Shown piece after piece: positions 17,279-24,642 of a stretch of DNA of 64,000 nt. Made by a program: the position numbers and the translations under genes. The DNA comes from Nocardioides luteus (GTDB lineage: Bacteria; Actinomycetota; Actinomycetes; Propionibacteriales; Nocardioidaceae): contig NZ_JZDQ02000026.1 of NCBI RefSeq assembly GCF_000960475.2, positions 1 to 64,000 on the forward strand, read 5' to 3'. Under the pieces are notes generated by a model that was not told the DNA's origin, did no database searches, and saw only the letters and a program-made list of their open reading frames with translations. The first letter of the stretch is position 1. Each line of letters opens with the position of its first letter.

Positions 17279-18178
17279 ATGAGCAGCGCCAGCGACCGCC
17301 GCCGCGCCGAGCTGCGGCGAAAAGACCTCAAACGCCGTTCGGCCCTCGCCGGCGAGGCATCGGCCGCGGCCGCGGAGATCGAGGCCTGGCTGCATCCGGC
17401 CGGCGGTGACCCGACGGCGGCAGCCTTCTTCGACGTGGACAACACGATCATGCAGGGCGCGACCATCTTCCATCTGGCCCGCGGCCTGTACCGGCGCAAG
17501 TTCTTCCGCACCCGGGACATCGCCTCGGCTGCGTACAAGCAGGCCTACTTCCGTGTCGCCGGGGTCGAGGACCCGGCCCACATGGAGTCGGCGCGCTCGT
17601 CGGCGCTGTCGTTCATCCGCGGCCACCGCGCCGAGGAGGTCGAGAGCCTGATGGAGGAGATCTTCGAGGAGGGCATGGCCCACCGGATCTGGCCCGGCAC
17701 CCGCGCTCTCGCGCAGACCCACATCGACCAGGGGCAGCGGGTGTGGCTGGTGACCGCGGCGCCCGTCGAGGCCGCCCGGGTCATCGCCCGGCGGCTCGGG
17801 CTCACCGGTGCCCTCGGCACGGTGGCGGCCACCGAGGACGGCGTCTACACCGGCGAGCTGGTCGGCGAGATGCTCCACGGACCGGCCAAGGCGGAGGCGG
17901 TCAAGGCGATCGCGGCCCGCGAGAACCTCGATCTGTCTCGCTGTGCGGCCTACTCGGACTCCTACAACGACCTGCCGATGCTCTCACTGGTCGGACATCC
18001 CTGCGCGATCAATCCCGACGCGCGGCTGCGCGCCCATGCGCGCGCGAAGGGCTGGCCGATCCGCGACTACCGCACCGGGCGCAAGGCAGCCCGGGCAGGC
18101 GTGGTGACAGCGGCGCTGGGCGGCGCCGCCACAGGGGCGATCGCGGTGGCGATCGCACTGCGTGGTCGACGGCAGTGA
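17279..18178 (+). CDS. HAD-IB family hydrolase (SerB-like)
   Basis: A 299-residue haloacid-dehalogenase-type phosphatase of subclass IB. Motif I is FFDVDNTIM (nucleophile Asp52, acid/base Asp54), motif II is LVTAAP, and motif IV is YSDSYNDLPML. A basic N-terminal extension of about 45 residues precedes the domain, and a hydrophobic segment at about 274-292 suggests membrane attachment at the C-terminus. The family includes phosphoserine phosphatases and lysophosphatidic acid phosphatases; membrane anchoring makes a lipid substrate possible, but that is inference. In actinobacteria this gene commonly sits between rex and bldN, as here. Confidence 0.88.
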   Translation: MSSASDRRRAELRRKDLKRRSALAGEASAAAAEIEAWLHPAGGDPTAAAFFDVDNTIMQGATIFHLARGLYRRKFFRTRDIASAAYKQAYFRVAGVEDPAHMESARSSALSFIRGHRAEEVESLMEEIFEEGMAHRIWPGTRALAQTHIDQGQRVWLVTAAPVEAARVIARRLGLTGALGTVAATEDGVYTGELVGEMLHGPAKAEAVKAIAARENLDLSRCAAYSDSYNDLPMLSLVGHPCAINPDARLRAHARAKGWPIRDYRTGRKAARAGVVTAALGGAATGAIAVAIALRGRRQ

Positions 18179-18336
18179 TCGTGCCCGTGGCGACCTGTAT
18201 GCAGGGACGGGTATCCAGCGCCGTGTCAGGAAAATGCCAACACACGCCGAGGCAACTTCGGCTCGGGACCTGACATCGGGATGCCCTTACCCGTAAGGTT
18301 GGGCTCGCTCAGGGGGAGTCTTCGGGAGGGACCCAC

Positions 18337-19119
18337 ATGTCGCGCCGCGCCAATGACGTCCATCGTCGCTTGGATGCGCTGCGTGCTGCGGTCGAGCTCC
18401 TGATGAACGAGGGCTACGAGCCCGCCTACGCCGGCGTGGCCGGTGCCACCGGTCCGTTCGCCGAGCCCGAGCGTCGCGGCTCGGGCGGCAACCACGAGAC
18501 CCAGCCCCGCTCCGACAACGAGCCCGACGACGACACTGAGCTCGCCGCCTCCTCGGAGGAGAGCGAGGCCGACCGCACCCGGCTGATCGCGCTGGTCGAG
18601 CTCGCCCGCAAGGGCGACAAGGAGGCCTTCGGCCTCCTCTACGACCACTACCACGGCGCGGTCTACCGCTTCCTCTTCTACCGGACCCGCTCGGCGCAGG
18701 TCGCCGAGGACCTCACCTCGGAGACCTTCTTCCGGGCGCTGCGCTCGATGACCGGCTTCCGCTGGCAGGGCAAGGATTTCGGCGCTTGGCTGATGACCAT
18801 CGCGCGCAACCTGGCCACGGACCACTTCAAGGCGGGACGTACGCGCCTGGAGATGACCACCGAGGACATGGGTCAGCACGACTCCTCGGCCGACGGGCCC
18901 GAGAAGATCGTGATGGCCGGGATCACCAACGAGATGCTGCTCGGTGCGCTCTCCAAGCTGCCCGACGAGCAGCGCGACTGCATCATCATGCGTTTCCTCC
19001 AAGGGCTGTCAATCGCGGAGACAGCCGCTATCCTCGGGCGCAGCGACGGAGCCGTGAAACAGCTCCAGCTGCGCGGGATCCGCAATCTGGCCAAGCAGAT
19101 GCCGGACGGGATCCGCTGA
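18337..19119 (+). CDS. bldN: ECF sigma factor, BldN-like
   Basis: A 260-residue ECF-type sigma factor. After an acidic N-terminal extension of about 85 residues come region 2 (about 93-160: FGLLYDHYHGAVYRFL to MTIARNLATDHFK) and region 4 (about 200-255: LPDEQRDCIIMRFLQGLS, then a helix-turn-helix). In Streptomyces BldN also has a long N-terminal pro-sequence that is removed, and it lies close to rex. Region 4, the position and the DUF5667 gene downstream all support orthology. Here the target genes are unknown, since this lineage is not known to form aerial hyphae. GGGAGGG precedes the ATG. Confidence 0.85.
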   Translation: MSRRANDVHRRLDALRAAVELLMNEGYEPAYAGVAGATGPFAEPERRGSGGNHETQPRSDNEPDDDTELAASSEESEADRTRLIALVELARKGDKEAFGLLYDHYHGAVYRFLFYRTRSAQVAEDLTSETFFRALRSMTGFRWQGKDFGAWLMTIARNLATDHFKAGRTRLEMTTEDMGQHDSSADGPEKIVMAGITNEMLLGALSKLPDEQRDCIIMRFLQGLSIAETAAILGRSDGAVKQLQLRGIRNLAKQMPDGIR

Positions 19120-19261
19120 TGACTGTGTTCCGCTTCACCTTGAATGCTCGACCGGTTGCCGTAACCCGCGGCCGGGGCGACTCGTTGTCCGACATGGCTG
19201 CACCTTGCGCGCAGCTGTTTCGACGAATCCCTGTCTGCCGATACCGAGTAGGAACCCCCCG

Positions 19262-20452
19262 ATGAGCCCGGCATTCCCGGCGCGAAAGCGTGCCGACGAG
19301 TTCGACCGAATGGTCACGGCGTACGCCGCGACGGATCGGCGTGCCTCGCAGTCTGCCGACGAGCTTCGCGATCTGGCAGTCTTCGCATCGTCGCTCTCCG
19401 CTCTCAGCGACTCCGCCGTCCCCAGTCGCGACTTCTCCGTCTCCCTGCGCGAGCGCCTCATGCAGGCCGCCGACACCGAGCTCGTCCCCGCGCCGCGCCC
19501 CGAGAAGACCGTCGAGCGCAAGCTCACCGTCGGCCCCGTCCGCAGGCCGCGCCGGCAGCGCAAGCTGGCCGTCGCCTTCGCCGCGATGGCGATCGTCGGT
19601 GGCACCGCAGGCGCCGCGGCCGCGTCCCAGACCGCTCTTCCGGGCGACTCGCTCTACCCGGTCAAGCGCGCCGTGGAGAACGTCTCCGCCGGCTTCACGG
19701 TCAGCACCCAGGCGCGTGGCATCCGGATCCTCGAGGACGCCGGCACCCGCCTGCGCGAGGCCAAGTCGCTGGTCGCCGACGCGCCGATGACCGACTCCGA
19801 GCGAGTCACCTCGACGCTCGAGGCGTTCTCGCAACAGGCCGCCCGCGGCTCCGACCTGCTGATCAGCGACTTCGAGCAGTCCCAGGACAACGACTCGCTC
19901 GCCCAGCTGCGTACGTTCGCGGCCGATGGCGTCGAGGAGCTGGCCGAGCTGAGCCCGAAGGTCCCCGAGCGGGCCGAGCCCGCGGTCTCCGACGCCGCCC
20001 AGACGCTCGTGCTGATCGACCAGGCCGCTGCCCAGCTCTGCCCCACCTGCGAGGGTGGCATCACCGAGCTGCCGGCGACGCTGGTCTCCAGCCTCACCTC
20101 CGAGATCGACGGGCTGCTCCCGGCCGACACCGTCGTCGAGGCCGAGGCGCTGCCGCCGCTCACCCAGGACGACAACGCCCTCGACCTGCCGTCCATCGAC
20201 CCTGACAAGATCGGTCCCGGTTCGGTGACCGACCCGAAGGACGACACCAAGGACGACGAGGACAAGCCGTCCGAGGCTCCGGACGACGACGGCAGCGTGC
20301 TGCCCACTCCGACCCCGTCGGACGGCGACCCCACCGACGATCCCGACACCGACACCGGCACCGTGACGGACCCCGTCACCGGTCTGGTCACCGGTGTCAC
20401 CGGCCTGGTCGGCGACGTGCTCGCCGGCGCCACCGGTCTCCTCACCCCGTAA
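19262..20452 (+). CDS. DUF5667 domain membrane protein, possible anti-sigma partner
   Basis: A 396-residue single-pass membrane protein. The first 100 residues are cytoplasmic and helical, a hydrophobic segment lies at about 101-121, and the external part has the DUF5667-like segment LPGDSLYPVKRAVEN, two paired cysteines (CPTC) near 260, and an Asp/Thr/Pro-rich tail. The partner gene next to Streptomyces bldN encodes the membrane anti-sigma factor RsbN, so a similar role for the cytoplasmic part is a reasonable inference. The ATG at 19262 was chosen because AGGAA lies just upstream. A 21-bp repeat array begins 3 bases past the stop codon. Confidence 0.75.
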   Translation: MSPAFPARKRADEFDRMVTAYAATDRRASQSADELRDLAVFASSLSALSDSAVPSRDFSVSLRERLMQAADTELVPAPRPEKTVERKLTVGPVRRPRRQRKLAVAFAAMAIVGGTAGAAAASQTALPGDSLYPVKRAVENVSAGFTVSTQARGIRILEDAGTRLREAKSLVADAPMTDSERVTSTLEAFSQQAARGSDLLISDFEQSQDNDSLAQLRTFAADGVEELAELSPKVPERAEPAVSDAAQTLVLIDQAAAQLCPTCEGGITELPATLVSSLTSEIDGLLPADTVVEAEALPPLTQDDNALDLPSIDPDKIGPGSVTDPKDDTKDDEDKPSEAPDDDGSVLPTPTPSDGDPTDDPDTDTGTVTDPVTGLVTGVTGLVGDVLAGATGLLTP

Positions 20453-20454
20453 CC

Positions 20455-20571
20455 GCCGAGGCGTCACCGGCGTCGGTCGAGTTGGCACGCGCGTGCCGTC
20501 TCGGCCGACGCGAGTGACGTCTCGATCGACGGGGCTGACGCCTCGGCCGACGGGGCTGACGCCTCGGCGGG
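20455..20571. repeat. 21-bp-period inverted repeat array, site 1
   Basis: Left units begin at 20455 and 20476 (GCCGAGGCGTCAC-like). The centre is a hairpin around GGCACGCGCGTGCC, and the inverted units GACGTCTCGATCGACGGGG / GACGCCTCGGCCGACGGGG start at 20516, 20537 and 20558. The period is exactly 21. It fills the gap between convergent genes and can form a long stem, so bidirectional termination is likely. Confidence 0.85.
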
Positions 20572-20576
20572 AGGGG

Positions 20577-21533
20577 TCAGCCGAAGACGGAGGCGCGCTC
20601 GCCGAGGAGGCGGTAGAGGGTCTGCTGGATCGTCTCGCGCACCTGGTCGGTGACGTTGAAGACCAGCATCGGGTCGTCGGCCTCGGAGGCGTCGTACGCA
20701 TCGGTGCGGATCGGCTCGCCGAACTCGATCAGCCACTTCGACGGGAGCGGGATGAGACCCAGCGGACCGAGGAGTGGGAAGAACGGGGTGATCGGCAGGT
20801 AGGGCACGCCGAGGACCTTGGCGAGGGCCGGGATGTTGCCGACCAGCGGGTAGATCTCCTCGGCGCCGACGACGGAGAGCGGCACGATCGGGACGCCGGT
20901 GCGCAGCGCGGAGGAGACGAAGCCGCCGCGGCCGAAGCGCTGGAGCTTGTAGCGCTCGCTGTAGGGCTTGCCGATGCCCTTGAAGCCCTCCGGCCATACG
21001 CCGACGAGCTCGCCGTTGCGGAGCATCCGCTCGGCGTCCTCGCTGCACGCCAGCGTCGCGCCGGCCTTGCGGGCGATGTTGCCGACGATCGGCATCCGGA
21101 AGACAAGGTCGGCGCCGAGCGGGCGCAGGTCACGCCCGAGCTCGTCGTGGATGGAGACCATCGTCATCAGGCCGTCCATCGGGATGGTGCCGGAGTGGTT
21201 GGAGACGATCAGGGCGCCACCGTCGGTCGGGATGTTCTCGATGCCGCGCACCTCGACGCGGAACCACTTCTCCTTGATCGGCCGCAGCACGGCGAGCAGG
21301 AAGCGTTGGGTGAGCTCGCGGTCGAAGCCGTATTCGTCCACGGAGTATTCGCCCGAGATCCGGCGCCGCAGGAACACGATGAACCGAGCGAGCTGCTCCT
21401 CCCACTCGACGCCGAAGACCTCTTTGGCGGCGCTCTCCAGGGCCGCGGCCCAGTCGGCCGCCGGGATCGCCCGTAGCGGGTGGCGCTCGCGCGTCGTGGC
21501 GCCGCTGAGACTCTGGGCGGCGGACTCAGTCAC
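20577..21533 (-). CDS. PlsC-like lysophospholipid/monoacylglycerol-type acyltransferase
   Basis: A 318-residue acyltransferase of the LPLAT superfamily. The catalytic motif is SNHSGTIPMDG (His113, Asp120), followed by the substrate-binding segment VWPEGFKGIGKPY near 178 and VPIVPLSVVGAEE near 208. Acyl transfer from acyl-CoA to a glycerolipid at the membrane is the family role; the acceptor is not evident. It starts with GTG and overlaps the upstream epimerase-like gene by 8 bases; the pair is conserved in actinobacteria. The 21-bp repeat array follows its stop. Confidence 0.87.
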   Translation of the reverse strand: MTESAAQSLSGATTRERHPLRAIPAADWAAALESAAKEVFGVEWEEQLARFIVFLRRRISGEYSVDEYGFDRELTQRFLLAVLRPIKEKWFRVEVRGIENIPTDGGALIVSNHSGTIPMDGLMTMVSIHDELGRDLRPLGADLVFRMPIVGNIARKAGATLACSEDAERMLRNGELVGVWPEGFKGIGKPYSERYKLQRFGRGGFVSSALRTGVPIVPLSVVGAEEIYPLVGNIPALAKVLGVPYLPITPFFPLLGPLGLIPLPSKWLIEFGEPIRTDAYDASEADDPMLVFNVTDQVRETIQQTLYRLLGERASVFG

Positions 21534-22545
21534 CGGACGCTCCTGTCAGTCGACTCTCCAGGGCCGCCAGCGCACGGTCGGCACGATTCGGGGAGGGCAT
21601 CACGCTGTCCGCAAAGTCTACGACCGTCTCCGCGGTGGTGTATCGAGGTTCGAAGCCGAGAAGGGAACGCATCCGCGTGGTGTCGACGCCACGGCCGTAG
21701 GTCAGCAGCGCCCTCAGCTCGGCGGGATACTCGCCGCCGCCGAACCTGGCCAGGCCGAACAGCGGCTCGGGGATCGGCACGGTCATCCGCTGCAGGCGCC
21801 TGGCGACCTGGGAATGGGTCAGCACGCCGTCGCCGGCGACATTGAAGGTGCCGGGGACCCCGGTGCGTACGGAATGCTCCAGGACGCCGTAGAGATCCTG
21901 CTCGTGGAGGAACTGCAGGCGCGGGTCGAAGCCGAGCACGTTGGGCACGACCGAGCGCCGGAAGTGGGACGCGATCGGGCTGACCACGTTCGGGCCGAGG
22001 ACGTTGGCGCAGCGCAGCACCGTGACGGCCACGTCCGGACGACGACGGGCGAAGCCGCGTACGTAGGACTCGATGTCGGCCACGTCGCGGGCATAGCCGG
22101 ACGACGGGGTGCGCCGCGGCTCCATCGACTCGGTGAACATCGCCGGGTCGCGGCTGCTCGCCCCGTAGACCTGGGTCGTCGACTTCACCACGACCTGGCG
22201 CAGGGACGGTGCGGTCTGGCACGCCGCCAGGAGCTGCATCGTCCCGATGACGTTGAGCTCCTTCATCGTCGAACGACCCCCGGTGGTGCCGGGGGTCGCG
22301 ATGACGCTGAGGTGGACGACGGTGTCGACCTCCTCCTTGGCGATCACCTTGGCGATCACCGGGTTGCGGATGTCGGCTCGGACGAATCCGACCTTGCCGA
22401 TGTCACCGCGAGGCGGTGCGACATCGACGCCGATCACCCGCTCGACGTTCGGGTGGCGGGCGGCAGCGCGCGCAAAACGGCGCCCGAGGTCACGCGAGAC
22501 CCCGGTGACCAGAAGGACCCGACCGGGTCCAGAACGTTCCGCCAC
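21526..22545 (-). CDS. NAD-dependent epimerase/dehydratase-like protein (extended SDR)
   Basis: A 339-residue extended short-chain dehydrogenase-fold protein. The nucleotide-binding turn is VTGVSRDLGRRF at the N-terminus, and the family's central NVIGTMQLLAACQ and STTQVYGASS segments are present. The expected Tyr-x-x-x-Lys pair reads GYARDVAD, so the catalytic lysine appears to be missing; the protein may bind a nucleotide without acting as a classical dehydrogenase. It starts with GTG 14 bases after the bS22 gene and overlaps the acyltransferase gene, suggesting a joint lipid or envelope role. Confidence 0.82.
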   Translation of the reverse strand: MAERSGPGRVLLVTGVSRDLGRRFARAAARHPNVERVIGVDVAPPRGDIGKVGFVRADIRNPVIAKVIAKEEVDTVVHLSVIATPGTTGGRSTMKELNVIGTMQLLAACQTAPSLRQVVVKSTTQVYGASSRDPAMFTESMEPRRTPSSGYARDVADIESYVRGFARRRPDVAVTVLRCANVLGPNVVSPIASHFRRSVVPNVLGFDPRLQFLHEQDLYGVLEHSVRTGVPGTFNVAGDGVLTHSQVARRLQRMTVPIPEPLFGLARFGGGEYPAELRALLTYGRGVDTTRMRSLLGFEPRYTTAETVVDFADSVMPSPNRADRALAALESRLTGASGD

Positions 22546-22559
22546 CTACGCCACGTACG

Positions 22560-22661
22560 TCACTTGCCGAGCTTGCGGCGCTGGACGCGAGTCTTCTTGA
22601 GCAGCTTGCGGTGCTTCTTCTTCGCCATGCGCTTGCGACGCTTCTTGATGACAGAACCCAC
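22560..22661 (-). CDS. Small ribosomal subunit protein bS22 (AURKAIP1/COX24 domain)
   Basis: A 33-residue, extremely basic protein: GTG start, SVIKKRRKRMAKKKHRK near the N-terminus, ending RVQRRKLGK. The length and sequence match the actinobacterial AURKAIP1/COX24-domain protein identified as bS22 in mycobacterial 30S ribosomes. GAAGGG lies upstream of the GTG. It sits between the excisionase-like gene and the epimerase-like gene, a conserved actinobacterial order. At 34 codons it is easily missed by gene finders. Confidence 0.92.
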   Translation of the reverse strand: MGSVIKKRRKRMAKKKHRKLLKKTRVQRRKLGK

Positions 22662-22809
22662 GGGGAACCCTTCACGATCGTTGCAGAGAATGCCGGCCCG
22701 GTGCCGACGCGGCCACTCACCGCAGCGCGCGGCAAACAGACCTAGGGGGTAAGACTAACGAAGCCAGGGCACCCAGAGAGAATCGGTGACCCGCTGAGAC
22801 GGGTGTTGC

Positions 22810-22838
22810 CCCCGCGCCCATCGTGCCCGGGCGCGGGG
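22810..22838 (-). terminator. Hairpin after the excisionase-like gene
   Basis: Perfect 10-bp GC-only stem (22810-22819 and 22829-22838), 8 bases past the stop codon. It separates this gene from bS22. Confidence 0.7.
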
Positions 22839-22846
22839 TCCGACAA

Positions 22847-23050
22847 CTAGCCCGCGTTGTAGAACGAGCTCTTGAGGTATTCGTTCGCGTCGTCCTCCCG
22901 AACCCGGAAGGAACGACCGACGCGCACCGCAGGCAGCTCGCCCGAGTGAACCAACCGGTAGACCGTCATCTTGGAGACGCGCATCATCGACGCAACCTCG
23001 GCAACGGTCAGGAACTTGCTGTCAGAGATGTCTCCAGAAGGAGTAACCAT
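22847..23050 (-). CDS. Excisionase-type helix-turn-helix DNA-binding protein
   Basis: A 67-residue MerR-like winged-helix protein of the excisionase family: FLTVAEVASMMRVSKMTVYR, then VGRSFRVREDDANEYL. Conserved actinobacterial proteins of this type are stand-alone regulators (BldC is a relative), not phage excisionases, and there is no integrase or attachment site here. GGTGGAAG lies upstream of the ATG at 23050; the longer reading to 23329 has no family similarity. Its target is unknown. Confidence 0.88.
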   Translation of the reverse strand: MVTPSGDISDSKFLTVAEVASMMRVSKMTVYRLVHSGELPAVRVGRSFRVREDDANEYLKSSFYNAG

Positions 23051-23256
23051 CTGCTTCCACCGTTCTCTCTCGAGTGATCGCGACGCCAGCGGCTTCCCCA
23101 CCGCTGGTCCAAAACGCGATCCCAAAGTGAGAATAGGGCCTGATGTGACTGATGGGGAAGGGGACACCCTTGAGAATCTCACATACCACCGGCGTGTCGA
23201 GTTGCTTTTGGGCGCGACGATCCGCGGTTTGCAGATCAGCTCACAACCAGTCCGGG

Positions 23257-24456
23257 CTACGGCATCGGGTCGAGTCCATGCAGCGGGAACACCGCTGTGC
23301 GAGTCGCGTGGACCTGCCGGTCCAGCCACGTGCCGGGGTCATACCCGCTCCCCCAGTCGCGGTAGGCCGGTTCACGTCCGTCCGTCATACGCAACGGTGC
23401 GACCCTCCCGAGGCGCGTCTGCACGTGCTCGCGCCAGCCACCTGGCACGTCGAGCGTCGGCTCCAAGGGATTACCCGAGACTAGCGCAAGAAGGTGCGTC
23501 CACGCGCGTGGCACGACGTCGACCACCGCATAACCGCCGCCGCCGAACGCCACCCACTTGCCCGCACACACCTCGTGGGCGAGCTCGTGCAGCGCGACGT
23601 ACGCCGCCCGCTGGCCGTCCACGCTGAGCGCCAGGTCGGCGAGGGGGTCGTCGGTGTGCGAGTCGCAGCCCTGCTGGGTCACCAGGATCTCCGGCTGGAA
23701 CTCCCGGATCAGGTCGGGTACGACGGCGTGGAAGGCGCGCAGCCAGCCGTGGTCGGCGGTGCCGGGCGGCAGCGCGACGTTGACCGCGCTCCCCTCCGCC
23801 TCGGGCCCGCCGACCTCCTCGGCGAAGCCCGTGCCGGGGAAGAGCAGCTGCCCGGTCTCGTGGAGCGAGATCGTCAGGACGCGAGGATCGTTCCAGAACG
23901 CCCGCTCGACGCCGTCGCCGTGGTGCACGTCCACGTCGACGTAGGCGACCTTCTTCACGCCCTGGTCGAGCAGCCACTGGATGCCGGCGGCGACGTCGTT
24001 GTAGATGCAGAACCCGGACGCCCGGCCGCGCATCGCGTGGTGGAGGCCGCCCATGATGTTGGCGCTGTGCAGGCTCTCGCCGGAGTAGACCTGACGGCAG
24101 GCCTCGATGCTAGCGCCGACGATGTGGGCGCTGGCGTCGTGGATGTGCGGGAAGACCGGGTCGTCCTCGGTGCCGAGGCCGTGAGCCAGATCCGGCTCGC
24201 CGCTCCGGCCCGCCCTGATGACCGCCTCGATGTAGCTCTCCTCGTGGATGGTGAGCAGCTGCTCCGGAGTGCCCATCGGGGCCTCGACGACCTTCAGACG
24301 GTCGAGCACGCCGAGCTCGCCCGCCAGGCGCATCGTCAGATCCACACGGATCGGCGCCATCGGATGCGTCGGGCCGAAGTCGTAGTCGGCCAGGCTGTCA
24401 TCGAAGACGACCGTCGAGTGCCCCTGGCAGCTGGTCGGCTCTGTGGTCGTCGTCAT
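23257..24456 (-). CDS. acuC: Acetoin utilization protein AcuC (histone deacetylase family)
   Basis: A 399-residue class I histone-deacetylase-fold enzyme, a zinc-dependent deacetylase. Signature segments are GLHHAMRGRASGFCIYND near 164, the metal motif YVDVDVHHGDGVE near 197, and the active-site TQQGCDSHTDDPLADL near 272. In Bacillus AcuC deacetylates acetyl-CoA synthetase; an acs gene lies at 39748-41715 in this window, but the link is inference. The ATG at 24456 was chosen because the reading further upstream (to 24561) enters the trpS leader region. It is transcribed away from trpS. Confidence 0.9.
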   Translation of the reverse strand: MTTTTEPTSCQGHSTVVFDDSLADYDFGPTHPMAPIRVDLTMRLAGELGVLDRLKVVEAPMGTPEQLLTIHEESYIEAVIRAGRSGEPDLAHGLGTEDDPVFPHIHDASAHIVGASIEACRQVYSGESLHSANIMGGLHHAMRGRASGFCIYNDVAAGIQWLLDQGVKKVAYVDVDVHHGDGVERAFWNDPRVLTISLHETGQLLFPGTGFAEEVGGPEAEGSAVNVALPPGTADHGWLRAFHAVVPDLIREFQPEILVTQQGCDSHTDDPLADLALSVDGQRAAYVALHELAHEVCAGKWVAFGGGGYAVVDVVPRAWTHLLALVSGNPLEPTLDVPGGWREHVQTRLGRVAPLRMTDGREPAYRDWGSGYDPGTWLDRQVHATRTAVFPLHGLDPMP

Positions 24457-24483
24457 GGGCCACACGGTATCCGTGACGTGTGC

Positions 24484-24489
24484 GACACT
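24484..24489 (+). promoter_or_regulatory. -10 element of the trpS leader
   Basis: GACACT, 6 bases before the GTG of the leader peptide. This would give a leaderless transcript, with translation of the leader peptide starting at the mRNA 5' end. No clear -35 is visible. Confidence 0.35.
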
Positions 24490-24495
24490 GGAGGG

Positions 24496-24537
24496 GTGTT
24501 CAGCATTCGTTCCACCCAGTGGTGGCCCGCCTCCTAG
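24496..24537 (+). CDS. trpS leader peptide with tandem Trp codons
   Basis: A 13-codon reading frame, M-F-S-I-R-S-T-Q-W-W-P-A-S-stop. Two adjacent TGG codons at 24520-24525 are the hallmark of ribosome-mediated attenuation. A GTG 18 bases upstream at 24478 is an alternative start in the same frame. The peptide is followed by mutually exclusive hairpins (24521-24588) and then trpS. When charged tRNA-Trp is scarce the ribosome would stall here and trpS transcription would continue. Confidence 0.8.
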   Translation: MFSIRSTQWWPAS

Positions 24538-24588
24538 GCGGTCCACCCGATTGTTGAGCACTCACATCAGGCCGCCCACGGGCGGCCT
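24521..24588 (+). promoter_or_regulatory. Transcription attenuator of trpS
   Basis: Hairpin 1:2 pairs GGTGG and CCGCC (24521-24531, overlapping the Trp codons) with GGCGG and CCACC (24537-24547). The terminator 3:4 pairs AGGCCGCCC (24569-24577) with GGGCGGCCT (24580-24588), followed by CTTCTCGTTC. The alternative antiterminator pairs GGCGG at 24537-24541 with CCGCC at 24572-24576. All elements of a classical attenuator are present in the right order. Confidence 0.8.
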
Positions 24589-24642
24589 CTTCTCGTTCGA
24601 TCGTCGCTGACCCGTGGGCCTTCTTCTCCCGAAAGGTCCATC

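Noticed and set aside
20461..20571. Seven-residue protein repeats (such as RPTGLTP) encoded across the 21-bp arrays
   Set aside because: 21 is divisible by 3, so every frame shows heptad repeats, but the arrays lie after stop codons, lack starts of their own and differ by non-coding-type changes.
22847..23050. Excisionase of an integrated element
   Set aside because: The protein belongs to a conserved stand-alone regulator family and has no integrase or attachment repeats; its neighbours are core genes.
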